A DNA stretch of 9,403 bases. It comes from Acholeplasmataceae bacterium. GTDB lineage: Bacteria; Bacillota_I; Bacilli_A; Acholeplasmatales; Acholeplasmataceae. A model generated the notes under the pieces. It saw nothing but the letters and a program-made list of their open reading frames with translations, was not told where the DNA came from and ran no database searches. The stretch covers positions 1-9,403 of the forward strand of contig JALNWO010000058.1 in assembly GCA_023230825.1 (NCBI GenBank), read 5' to 3'. Each line of letters begins with the position of its first letter. Position 1 is the stretch's first letter. Shown piece after piece: positions 1-7,437 of this stretch. The position numbers were made by a program, and so were the translations under genes.

Positions 1-23
1 ATAATCCATCCTGATAGTTTCAT
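1..23 (-). CDS. 5' end of an unidentified gene downstream of the LytTR regulator (partial)
   Basis: An ATG at 23-21 starts a frame reading M-K-L-S-G-W-I before the window ends. A strong AAGGAGG ribosome site lies just upstream, around 31-37, inside the end of the LytTR gene, whose TAA stop (27-25) is one base from this ATG. The spacing and ribosome site support a real, translationally coupled gene. Only seven residues are visible, so no product can be read. From known gene pairs, small stand-alone LytTR regulators are often followed by a small membrane protein (DUF3021-type, or the inhibitor of an HdrRM/BrsRM-like LytTR system). That identity is inference from context only. Confidence 0.55.
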
Positions 24-24
24 C

Positions 25-549
25 TTAATCCTCCTTATTGTGAATGCCTAAGGCATTTTTAAACGATTTCACGAAGGAACGTGAAACGGATAGTTTGTCT
101 CCTGAAACAAGCTCTAAATTTAACTTGGCGTTGAGTGCAGTTCGAATATACTTAATTTTCGTTAAATTAACGATATAAGATTTGCCAATTCGAACAAATA
201 AGTAAGGCCTAAGTAATTCCTCGAGTTGATATAGAGGCTGTTTGACGATTTCGGTTGCTTGATGTTCGAAATGAAGATGAATCTCTTCTCCATATGATTC
301 CAAGTAAGTGATGTGTTGAACATAAACTTGAAGCCAACCTTCTTGAGTTTGTAAAACCACTTGTTTTTTCTCATGCTCGAGTGACTCAAGAATTTCCTTG
401 ACGAGGTTAAAATGTTTCTCTTCAACAATTAAAGCAATCCGGTCTTCAGGAAGATCTTCCGACTCCGTCGTTAAAACCAATTGATGTTCATCATAAAAAT
501 GTTTTTGAATAGATTCGAGATCTTTTTTATGCCAAATGATTTTTAACAT
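25..549 (-). CDS. Stand-alone LytTR-family DNA-binding transcriptional regulator
   Basis: This 174-residue cytoplasmic protein has a C-terminal LytTR DNA-binding domain at about residues 63-167. Family-like segments are HITYLES (79-85), FVRIGKSYIVNL (118-129) and LSVSRSF (153-159). The first 60 or so residues are not a full CheY receiver, which would need about 120 residues and a phospho-acceptor Asp, so this is not an AgrA/ComE-type response regulator. Start at 549 is supported by AGGAGG at 558-563. The layout (short N-terminal region, LytTR, then a tightly coupled second gene) resembles LytTR regulatory systems in which a membrane partner inhibits the regulator. Own promoter and ribosome site plus an upstream terminator suggest a unit separate from the lysine operon. 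Its targets cannot be read from the sequence; autoregulation is common in the family. Confidence 0.88.
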   Translation of the reverse strand: MLKIIWHKKDLESIQKHFYDEHQLVLTTESEDLPEDRIALIVEEKHFNLVKEILESLEHEKKQVVLQTQEGWLQVYVQHITYLESYGEEIHLHFEHQATEIVKQPLYQLEELLRPYLFVRIGKSYIVNLTKIKYIRTALNAKLNLELVSGDKLSVSRSFVKSFKNALGIHNKED

Positions 550-550
550 C

Positions 551-563
551 AGGAATTCCTCCT
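551..563 (-). promoter_or_regulatory. Ribosome site of the LytTR gene, overlapped by a 10-bp palindrome
   Basis: AGGAGG (complement of 558-563) lies 8 bases upstream of the LytTR ATG. A perfect palindrome, AGGAATTCCT, covers 551-560 and shares bases with it. It could be chance or an operator-like element; nothing else supports a function. Confidence 0.5.
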
Positions 564-599
564 ATTTTCAGTCTAATACAACTCAAGTGCTTGCACAAG

Positions 600-627
600 A
601 TTTTATGGATAAGATGCAATGCAGCAA
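600..627 (-). promoter_or_regulatory. Putative promoter of the LytTR gene
   Basis: On the minus strand a -35-like TTGCTG (622-627) is separated by 16 bases from a -10-like TAAAAT (600-605), about 50 bases upstream of the LytTR start and downstream of the operon terminator. The -10 matches five of six consensus positions; the -35 is weak. The call rests on position and hexamer similarity only. The rest of the gap between LytTR and kamE (550-708) holds the terminator and no gene I can support. Confidence 0.4.
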
Positions 628-669
628 GATAAAATGCACTTCAAACCTATTTTACCCTTTTTATGATAA

Positions 670-705
670 AAATAATAACACAAACGAGCACTTGTGTTAT
701 TATTT
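670..705 (-). terminator. Rho-independent terminator of the lysine operon
   Basis: A perfect 14-bp inverted repeat (670-683 with 692-705) encloses an 8-base loop and lies immediately after the kamE stop codon. In the direction of transcription the stem runs into a run of five T. The stem is AT-rich with few G-C pairs, so termination may be incomplete and some transcript could continue into the LytTR gene. Confidence 0.75.
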
Positions 706-708
706 GTT

Positions 709-1434
709 TTATTTATCTACTTTTAAGTTTTGGACAATGAAGGTTGCGACATCCTCTGCGTATGTTCCTGGCCCAAAGCCAGCATCATAACCCAATTCTT
801 TCGCCAGACTATGCGTAATTCGGGCTCCACCGACTATGAGTAAAATCTGATTACGAAGTTTCTCAATTTCAAGTAGTTCAACCAATTCAATTAAATTTTT
901 TAAGTGAACATCTTTTTGGGTTACTGTTTGTGAGACTAAAATCACATCCGCTTTTTCTTCACGCGCAGTTTGAATTAATGTTTCATTGGGAATTTGTGAA
1001 CCCAAATTTAAAGCCCGAATGCCAGCGTATCTTTCTAAACCAAAATGACCGTCATATCCTTTCATATTCATAATGGCATCGATGCCCACAGTATGCGCAT
1101 CCGTACCAGTTGAAGCACCAATAACAACAAGGTCACGATCAAAGTGGTTTTTAAGATGGGTTTCTATTTCTGCTTGGGATAAACGATGGGATGGTTTTTC
1201 TATGACTTTTAATGAATCTAAGGAAACAGCTGCTTTGGCTTTACAATAAATAACGAAAAAGGAAAAGTTTTCACCAATTGTTTCCGCATGAACAATTTGT
1301 GGGTCAACACATTCCATTTGCAAGGCAACTTGAAGCGCGGCCGCTTTGGCTTTTTCATCTAATGGAAGTGGAAGCGTAAAACTAATTTGCACGAAGCCAT
1401 CATTGAGTGTATCACCATAAGGTTTAACGATCAT
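709..1434 (-). CDS. kamE: Lysine 5,6-aminomutase (beta-lysine 5,6-aminomutase) beta subunit, B12-binding
   Basis: KamE carries the adenosylcobalamin- and PLP-linked part of the KamDE enzyme, which moves the terminal amino group of beta-lysine (or D-lysine) to carbon 5. The 241-residue protein has the B12 motif D112-A-H114-x-x-G117, where H114 should be the lower cobalt ligand. K125, in the segment NMKGYDGH, matches the lysine that holds PLP in the characterised clostridial enzyme (K144). Both sites are offset by 19 residues from that enzyme, so this protein is shorter at its N terminus. The start at 1434 follows GGAGGTGG with good spacing and overlaps the kamD stop by 11 bases, so coupled translation is likely. 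It is the last gene of the operon; a terminator hairpin follows directly. Confidence 0.95.
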   Translation of the reverse strand: MIVKPYGDTLNDGFVQISFTLPLPLDEKAKAAALQVALQMECVDPQIVHAETIGENFSFFVIYCKAKAAVSLDSLKVIEKPSHRLSQAEIETHLKNHFDRDLVVIGASTGTDAHTVGIDAIMNMKGYDGHFGLERYAGIRALNLGSQIPNETLIQTAREEKADVILVSQTVTQKDVHLKNLIELVELLEIEKLRNQILLIVGGARITHSLAKELGYDAGFGPGTYAEDVATFIVQNLKVDK

Positions 1435-2980
1435 TTAAGACCACCTCCAACCGATTTAAAATAACATTGATATAATCTTGATCTTTCTTAAAGACACCAT
1501 CTAGACCTTTACCTTGTGTTTCTTTTCGTTTGATATCCGCAAAAACACCTTGTTCTAAAGCCTGGAATAACCCCATTTTCTGGATTTTTTTTAATAAGGT
1601 ATGAGCCTCTCCTAAAACGTGTTGCGCTCTTGTTTGAATGAAACCATTCGGTTTAAACTCAATTTCTTCGTATATCGATGCGAAAGACTGATCAACCATT
1701 TGGGCATTTTTAATAGCTAAATCACGATCAGAGACAAAAGGTGTATGAATGGCTTCAGTCATCATCCCTAACAAATGGATGTTTTGTTGGGTCATTTTAG
1801 CAGCAACATTAAACAACGTGTTTTGTTCATAAGCACGGAAGATATGGCCACTAATATGTTTTGTCGGCGGCATATATTTTAAAGGTGAATGAGGAAAGCA
1901 TTCGCGAGCAAGTTGTGCATGAGCAAGTTCATATAAAAAGGCGTTTTCAATATGAGGATTAATTTCAAAAGCATGTCCCAAGCCCATAGCTTCTTCTTTT
2001 AAATGAGCCGCCTTCGCAAAGGCTTCGTTAATAAATTGTGAAGCAGTGACTGTATGGGCTTCTAAAATAGCATCACTCGTTGTTAAGTAATTGTCTTCAC
2101 CGGTATTAATAGTAATGCCTGAATAAGCATTTAAGAGTCTTGAAAAGTGTTGATCAATAAACGTTCTTTTCATATTAATATCACGGAAGATAATACCGTA
2201 CATGCTATCGTTTAGAAGCATGTCTAAACGTTCTAAAGCGCCAATGGCGGCGATTTCTGGCATACAAAGACCGGAAGCGTAATTGACGAGTTTTAATTGA
2301 CGTTTTTCTTTAATTGCGAGTTCATCTAAGGCTTCTCGCATTAACTTAAAGTTTTCTTGGGTTGCGTATGTCCCACCAAAACCTTCCGTTGTTTTACCAT
2401 AAGGAACGTAGTCTAATAAGGATTGACCGGTGGTGCGAATCACGGCAATAATATCGGCCCCTGCTTCAACAGCTGCTTTTGCTTGTGTAATGTCTTCATC
2501 GATATTTCCAGTGGCGACAATGACATATAAATCTTTTTCTTTTTGACCATAAGCTGTTTTTAATGCTAACCGCTTTTGATGATTGTTTTCAAGTAATGCA
2601 AAGGTTTTTTCATAATAAGGTTTAAGAACTTGATCGACTTCATCTTTATCTATTAAAGGAAACGCTGTTAAAGTAATTTTTTGTTTCTGATATTTCTCAA
2701 CAAATGAAGTTAAGGTTAACTCAGAATGTTTTAAGGCAGAAGCTAAATAACGAGAAATACCTAATGAAAGTTGCCCTCGCTCTTTCACTTCATCCACCAT
2801 CCGATTGACAAGAGGGACATCAAACGCATCGGTTCCATCAATACCAAGCAAACGTAAAACACTTCTTTCAACACTGACCGTTGAAAAAAGTTGCACATCT
2901 TCGATCACATCTTGAGCAATTTGTTTGGCGTATTTGCGGCATGAAGCAATCGTTGTTTGGTTTAAATTTAGTTTATTCAT
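1424..2980 (-). CDS. kamD: Lysine 5,6-aminomutase (beta-lysine 5,6-aminomutase) alpha subunit
   Basis: KamD (518 residues) is the large TIM-barrel subunit that binds substrate and PLP beside KamE. Segments typical of the family are AGADIIAVIRTTGQSLLDY (173-191), TEGFGGTYATQENF (198-211) and VNYASGLCMPEIA (232-244). Residues that contact PLP or substrate in the clostridial structure, as I recall them (R184, S189, S238, Y263, R268), line up here at R182, S187, S236, Y261 and R266 with a constant offset of two. Length is normal and the gene is intact. Its ATG at 2980 follows a near-perfect AAGGAGG and overlaps the end of the kamB-like gene by 8 bases. The product, 3,5-diaminohexanoate, is the substrate of Kdd. 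Confidence 0.96.
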   Translation of the reverse strand: MNKLNLNQTTIASCRKYAKQIAQDVIEDVQLFSTVSVERSVLRLLGIDGTDAFDVPLVNRMVDEVKERGQLSLGISRYLASALKHSELTLTSFVEKYQKQKITLTAFPLIDKDEVDQVLKPYYEKTFALLENNHQKRLALKTAYGQKEKDLYVIVATGNIDEDITQAKAAVEAGADIIAVIRTTGQSLLDYVPYGKTTEGFGGTYATQENFKLMREALDELAIKEKRQLKLVNYASGLCMPEIAAIGALERLDMLLNDSMYGIIFRDINMKRTFIDQHFSRLLNAYSGITINTGEDNYLTTSDAILEAHTVTASQFINEAFAKAAHLKEEAMGLGHAFEINPHIENAFLYELAHAQLARECFPHSPLKYMPPTKHISGHIFRAYEQNTLFNVAAKMTQQNIHLLGMMTEAIHTPFVSDRDLAIKNAQMVDQSFASIYEEIEFKPNGFIQTRAQHVLGEAHTLLKKIQKMGLFQALEQGVFADIKRKETQGKGLDGVFKKDQDYINVILNRLEVVLNDR

Positions 2981-3953
2981 GAAAAACCTCCTTGACGTTG
3001 ATCACAGTGTGACCAAGTTTTTCGGATAATAAAGCTTTAAAAATATCAGCAGGATACGTATACCCCCGTGGCGAATACGGATTGATACATACACCAAGAA
3101 CCGTAATGGGCTCAACAACAGAAATCGATGAGGCCAATTTAAAGGCATGTTTAAGTTGTTCTGTCTTTAACTGGATATGGGTTCCATCTTGAACAATAAG
3201 ATGAAGCTGACGCTCTGGATAAAATTGAACCCACTGATCGATAAAAGCATCATTTAACGCTTGGGGGATATAAAGAGTTTCTGTATCAGAATCTAATGCA
3301 TTAAACACTGCTTTTTCATTTCCAATCAGTGTTTGAAAAGGTAAGACTTTTTTCCCTCCTGGAGAAAAAAGAGTGATGAAAGGTTCCAGTGACGCTCCTA
3401 AAAATTGTGTTTTGGGTAACGTTAGCTTTTTATAAATATAAAAGGCACGTTCAATCGTTTCTTCCATTTGTGGTGAATCATTCGCTCCCACAACGAGAAG
3501 ACAGGCTTTCGTTAAAGGAACGAAACTTTGTCTGAAAAAAGCACCATCAATCAAAATTTGATAAGGAACTTTTTCTTGTGTGAGAGCCAATAACGCTTTT
3601 AAATCACTTACTAAAGAGGGCCCTGCAACAAGCACTGTACCTGGTTTTATGATCTCACATAAAACAATTGGTCCCAGAGGTGTCATAAACGAAGATGTAA
3701 AATCGATTTTATAAGTCGCTGTAAATTGAGTTAACGTCTCTTTGGCAGTTAAGACATAATCACCTTGGCGAACATGAATCGAAGGCTTTTCTAAAAAGGT
3801 GACTTGGTCTAAGGCTTCTCCATCTAAACCAATCGACGTTAAAACAACCGGCTTTTTAATGTGCCGAATCAGCGCATTTAAAACCGTTGTTTTACCAGCA
3901 TTTTTTGAATTTCCAATAATACTGACAGCGGGATAATGCTGCAGCTCATTGAT
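2973..3953 (-). CDS. kamB: KamB-like P-loop protein, putative lysine 5,6-aminomutase reactivase subunit; no standard start codon
   Basis: The open frame runs through 3686-3953 with no internal stop and carries a Walker A motif, GNSKNAGKTT, about 14 residues from the proposed start, followed by LTSIGLDGE and a long C-terminal region. Its place between kamA and kamD, and these motifs, fit KamB, which is annotated with KamC as a reactivating factor for the B12-dependent KamDE. That role is recalled, not shown here. No ATG, GTG or TTG lies in this frame between an upstream TAG (about 4031-4033) and the Walker A region. The first ATG, at 3686, would lose the nucleotide-binding site. The best start positions are ATC at 3953-3951, which overlaps the kamA stop as TAATC where TAATG would be expected, or ATC at 3965-3963. 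From 3953 the product is 326 residues. Frame is certain; start is not. Confidence 0.75.
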   Translation of the reverse strand: MNELQHYPAVSIIGNSKNAGKTTVLNALIRHIKKPVVLTSIGLDGEALDQVTFLEKPSIHVRQGDYVLTAKETLTQFTATYKIDFTSSFMTPLGPIVLCEIIKPGTVLVAGPSLVSDLKALLALTQEKVPYQILIDGAFFRQSFVPLTKACLLVVGANDSPQMEETIERAFYIYKKLTLPKTQFLGASLEPFITLFSPGGKKVLPFQTLIGNEKAVFNALDSDTETLYIPQALNDAFIDQWVQFYPERQLHLIVQDGTHIQLKTEQLKHAFKLASSISVVEPITVLGVCINPYSPRGYTYPADIFKALLSEKLGHTVINVKEVFHE

Positions 3954-5206
3954 TATTGTTTTGATTTTCGTTCGTCTCTTTTCAAGTTTTTTGGTTCTAA
4001 GGATAGTTGTTGGCCAGAAATTAATGCACTAACCCCTTCACGATGGCCATTGTCGTCGTTATTTTCATAAACTTGATTGGGCTCTGTATAAACAGAGATA
4101 ACTCCCTCATAGTTTCTTAAGACGGTTTTATTCGGTCCTTGGGAAATGACGTAATTAGGTGATACAGGAATCTTACCACCGCCACCAGGTGCATCCACAA
4201 CAAACGTTGGTACACAAAATCCTGATGTATGACCTCTTAAACCTTCAATGATTTCAATTCCTTTTGCGACAGGGGTACGGAAATGTTCAATTCCTAAAGA
4301 TAAATCGCATTGGTAAATATAATAGGGTCTGACGCGCATCATGACTAATTTATGAACCAATTCCTTCATAATCTTTAATGAATCGTTGACACCTTTTAAT
4401 AAAACAGATTGGTTACCTAAAGGAATTCCTGCATCGGCCATTTTTTCACAAGCTCTTTTACTTTCAATCGTAATTTCATCACTATGATTAAAATGGGTAT
4501 TAATCCAAACAGGATGATATTTTTTAATCATTTGGACAAAATTATCGGTAATCCGCTGCGGGAGAACAACCGGTGTCCGTGTTCCTAAACGAATAATTTC
4601 AACATGATCAATGGCTCTAAGTCTGGAAATAATGTCTTCTAAGTGTTGGTCACTCACCAATAAAGCATCTCCACCAGATAATAAGACATCGCGGACTTCA
4701 GGATGGTTTTTAATATATTCAATCGCTTCATCGATGCGTTTTTTCGACATGCTCTTATCTTCTTGACCTGCAAAACGTCTTCTCGTACAATGACGACAAT
4801 ACATCGAACACATATCCGTAATTAAAAATAAAACGCGGTCTGGGTAACGATGGGTTAATCCTGGAACTGGCGAATCATCGTCCTCTGCCAAAGGATCATA
4901 AAGATCGTCCTCAGAAATATGCATTTCTGATAATGAGGGAATGGCTTGTTTCTAAATCGGGCAATCAGGATTATTTAAGTCGATTAAACTAAAATAATAA
5001 GGGGTAATTGCCATTCTAAATTTAGCCAACACCGCTTCGATACTTTTTTTCTCATCATCATTTAAAGTAATGAATTTTTCTAAGTCTTGAGTCGTTTGAA
5101 GACGGTTTCTAACTTGCCAATGCCAACTATCCCAATCGGCATCACTGACATTGGGAAAATATTTCTGTTTTCGCTCTAAATAGCTATCATTTGTAATTGA
5201 TCTCAT
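3953..5206 (-). pseudogene. kamA: Lysine 2,3-aminomutase (radical SAM, PLP), full length but interrupted by an in-frame TAG at codon 85
   Basis: KamA starts the pathway by converting L-lysine to L-beta-lysine with SAM, a [4Fe-4S] cluster and PLP. The frame from 5206 to 3953 has 417 sense or interrupted codons, against 416 residues in the Clostridium subterminale enzyme. Codons 1-84 and 86-417 are in one frame, separated by TAG at 4954-4952, where relatives have the Arg of PIRKQAIP. Counting through the stop, the cluster motif is C133-x3-C137-x2-C140, the carboxylate-binding Arg is R142, the PLP lysine is K345, and the acidic residues holding the substrate amine are D301 and D338; all sit at a constant +8 offset from the clostridial enzyme. 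The structural zinc cysteines are missing. The start has AAAGGA upstream and an ATGA overlap with kdd. It may be a recent pseudogene, a readthrough gene or a sequence error; apart from the TAG the coding sequence looks functional. Confidence 0.93.
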
Positions 5207-6240
5207 AAAGATTCCTTTCCGTAACGTTTTTCAAAAAGAGTGTAAATCTCAGGGGATTCACGCAAAATATTTAAGGCGAGTTCCGCATGTCCTTTTGTGT
5301 ATCCGTTACCGATAATCATTTGTGCCTCTGAGGCAATCCCCTCAGCGCCGAGGGCGGCTTTTGTAAACGATGTTGCCATACTAAAGAAGTAAACAATGCC
5401 ATCATTTTTAGTTGGTAATATCGATGTCATTTCCGTATTTTCAACATTGACGACATTGATGGTGATATCGACAGGTCCACCATTTCTTTTGATGACTTCT
5501 TCATAAATAGCCATGGGTTGGCGAGCATCACCAACAATAATTTCATCACAAACACGAAGTATTTCTAAATCAGCTTTTTCTTGTTCGTTATAAACAACGC
5601 CTAAAAGTTTTCCTCTGTCCGAACTTTTTCTTGCTTGATAACTAACTAATAAACCTGATTTACCTGCAGCTCCTAAAATAAGAACATCATCACCTTTTTG
5701 AACCAGCTTGTTCACTTGAGCAGGCGCACCACACACATCTAAAGTTGCTAAAACTAGATGGGGTGGTAAATCTTGAGGAATTTTCGCGTAAATGCCAGTT
5801 TCAAATAAAATTGCTTCACCAATCACATCTACTTGATCTTTTTCTAAATGAATGGCTTTAATTTCTTTAATATTTAAAGGTGTTAAAGATAAAGAAACCA
5901 AAGATGCGATCGCATCACCCACTTCTACATTGGGGTTCATTTTATTACCAATGACCTTTACTTTCCCAAGGAACATCCCACCACTGCCTGTAACGGGGTT
6001 TTGCATTTTCCCTTGTGTTTCAACGATTGATAAAATCATCGCTTTCATTTTTTCAAGATCATCATGACAAGCTTGACGGATTTGCGTAAACGATGCAGAA
6101 TCAATGTTTAAAGTTTCCACCTCACAAAGAATCTCATTGTCATAACAAACCATTTCATTGTCTAATTTCATTGCGCTTTGCGGCAAAGCACCAAGCGGTT
6201 CAATCACCCGATGGGTTCCAAAAGGGCATAATTTTTTCAT
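5203..6240 (-). CDS. kdd: L-erythro-3,5-diaminohexanoate dehydrogenase
   Basis: Kdd oxidatively deaminates 3,5-diaminohexanoate to 3-keto-5-aminohexanoate, releasing ammonia and reducing NAD(P)+. The 345-residue protein has a zinc-less alcohol-dehydrogenase-like layout: an N-terminal substrate domain with TGSGGMFLGKV (84-94), then a Rossmann fold with VLILGAAGKSG (186-196) as the dinucleotide-binding glycine loop. Length and position, directly between kce and kamA, fit Kdd of known lysine-fermentation clusters. The start at 6240 is supported by AAGGATG upstream and an ATGA overlap with the kce stop. Its own TGA stop lies in a second ATGA overlap with kamA. The gene is intact. I cannot tell NAD from NADP preference by eye. 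Confidence 0.94.
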   Translation of the reverse strand: MKKLCPFGTHRVIEPLGALPQSAMKLDNEMVCYDNEILCEVETLNIDSASFTQIRQACHDDLEKMKAMILSIVETQGKMQNPVTGSGGMFLGKVKVIGNKMNPNVEVGDAIASLVSLSLTPLNIKEIKAIHLEKDQVDVIGEAILFETGIYAKIPQDLPPHLVLATLDVCGAPAQVNKLVQKGDDVLILGAAGKSGLLVSYQARKSSDRGKLLGVVYNEQEKADLEILRVCDEIIVGDARQPMAIYEEVIKRNGGPVDITINVVNVENTEMTSILPTKNDGIVYFFSMATSFTKAALGAEGIASEAQMIIGNGYTKGHAELALNILRESPEIYTLFEKRYGKESL

Positions 6241-7061
6241 TGCTTTTTCATCCTTAAAATTTCTCTTGCTTCATTAGGTGTTGCAATACCCCGGTTGTAT
6301 TTTTTTGCCAACTCACGAATCTTTTGCACAAGGTCGCCATTTGATTTAGCTAAGACACCCTTTTCTAAGTAAATATTATCTTCAAGGCCGACACGCACAT
6401 GACCACCATGTTTTATCGCCAACTCAGCTAACGTAAATTCAAAGCGTCCAATCCCAGCAACGCTGTACGTTGAACCTTCAGGTAAAGATTCTTTTAAAAA
6501 ATGAAAATCTCTTTCTTCACCTGTCATTCCCCCAACAACCCCTAAGACAAAACTATAATGGTAAGGTGGCTTAATCACGCCTTTTTTAATCAGTCTAAGG
6601 GTCATATCAATATGCCCTTTTTCAAAACATTCCATTTCGTAATAAACGTTTTGTTGATTCATTCTTTCGGCAAAATAAATAATATCATTTTCTGTATTGA
6701 CAAAGATTTCATCGCCACCAAAATTTAACGTTCCACAATCCAACGTAGCCATCTCTGGATAAAGGTCAAGGACGTCTGCACGTTCTTGACGACTCATTCC
6801 AACGGCACCACCGGTAGATACTTGAACAATCATATGAGGTAGTTCTTTTTTAATTGCTTCAATGATGACTTGATAACGGTCTTTGTCTTGTGTTGGTGTG
6901 CCATCATCGTAACGTGCATGTAAATGAATAATTGCAGCACCTGCTTCAGCAGCTGCTTTTGCTTCTCTAACCATTTCAGCGACAGTATAAGGGACAGCCG
7001 AGTTATGTTCTTTCATTACTTCTGCCCCTGAAATGGCACAAGTTATAATCAGCTTATCCAT
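6237..7061 (-). CDS. kce: 3-keto-5-aminohexanoate cleavage enzyme (BKACE family)
   Basis: Kce condenses 3-keto-5-aminohexanoate with acetyl-CoA and cleaves it to acetoacetate and L-3-aminobutyryl-CoA. Counted from the ATG at 7061, the 274-residue protein begins [14 protein letters not shown], with E14. It has the zinc-binding H46-L-H48-A-R pair and E227 in VRVGLEDN, matching the His, His, Glu ligands of the structurally studied enzyme. Other family segments are STGG (82-85) and VVGGM (175-179). An upstream ATG at 7097 would add 12 unrelated residues inside kal; the 7061 start has AAAGGA upstream and the usual family N terminus. It overlaps the end of kal by 8 bases. Confidence 0.95.
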   Translation of the reverse strand: MDKLIITCAISGAEVMKEHNSAVPYTVAEMVREAKAAAEAGAAIIHLHARYDDGTPTQDKDRYQVIIEAIKKELPHMIVQVSTGGAVGMSRQERADVLDLYPEMATLDCGTLNFGGDEIFVNTENDIIYFAERMNQQNVYYEMECFEKGHIDMTLRLIKKGVIKPPYHYSFVLGVVGGMTGEERDFHFLKESLPEGSTYSVAGIGRFEFTLAELAIKHGGHVRVGLEDNIYLEKGVLAKSNGDLVQKIRELAKKYNRGIATPNEAREILRMKKQ

Positions 7062-7437
7062 GACGTTGTCTGTCCTTTGGGACAATACATGTACCAATGG
7101 CTGATGTTGTTAAAATCCGTTCTGCTAAAACTTCACAAGCTGAATCAGAAAGATCTGGACGAGGAACGATGACTTTATAACATTTAAACTCCATCTTTCT
7201 CGACGTTGAACCAGATGCAATGATTTCCGCTTCTATTTCTAAAAACTCTCCTGCATAAACAGGAGCTAAAAAATCAATTTTCTCATAGGCTCTAAATAAA
7301 CCTTCATCACCATCATGTCGAATTAATAATTCAGTCGCAGCATCACCAAATAAAGCTAAAATTTTGGCTCCATCTACTAAATTTCCCCCATAATGTGCAT
7401 CTTGGGTAGACATTCTTAATCGTAAAACTGTTTTCAT
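7054..7437 (-). CDS. kal: L-3-aminobutyryl-CoA ammonia-lyase (deaminase)
   Basis: Kal removes ammonia from 3-aminobutyryl-CoA, made by Kce, to give crotonyl-CoA. The 127-residue protein is a small single-domain hotdog-fold type, with a conserved-looking start, [17 protein letters not shown] (8-24), then [14 protein letters not shown] (33-46). Size and position beside kce agree with known lysine-fermentation clusters. The ATG at 7437 overlaps the TAA of the upstream CoA-transferase gene as TAATG, and AAAGGA precedes it, so translation is probably coupled. On the sequence alone it could be read as a generic thioesterase-like hotdog protein; the neighbours make Kal the clear choice. Confidence 0.93.
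   Translation of the reverse strand: MKTVLRLRMSTQDAHYGGNLVDGAKILALFGDAATELLIRHDGDEGLFRAYEKIDFLAPVYAGEFLEIEAEIIASGSTSRKMEFKCYKVIVPRPDLSDSACEVLAERILTTSAIGTCIVPKDRQRHG

Noticed and set aside
162..428. Second minus-strand frame of 88 codons inside the LytTR gene
   Set aside because: It is out of frame within a gene that has clear LytTR motifs and a strong ribosome site.
587..596. GTGC-TT-GCAC inverted repeat upstream of the LytTR gene as a regulator site
   Set aside because: It is only 4+4 bases, does not extend, and does not resemble the direct-repeat sites bound by LytTR proteins.
536..790. Plus-strand open frame of 84 codons
   Set aside because: It runs antisense across the LytTR leader, the terminator hairpin and the 3' end of kamE, has no recognisable ribosome site or protein motif, and is a shadow frame.
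3953..4924. Separate gene starting at the ATG at 4924 (C-terminal KamA as its own protein)
   Set aside because: No ribosome site precedes this ATG and it is in the same frame as the upstream part, with only the TAG between. It is the remainder of kamA, not an independent gene.
4952..4954. Pyrrolysine at the kamA TAG
   Set aside because: The position is a conserved Arg, not a site known to need pyrrolysine, and nothing in the window encodes pyl functions. It is kept only as a test within the amber finding.
5852..6067. Plus-strand open frame of 71 codons
   Set aside because: It lies wholly antisense within kdd and shows no motif; it is explained by the coding bias of the opposite strand.
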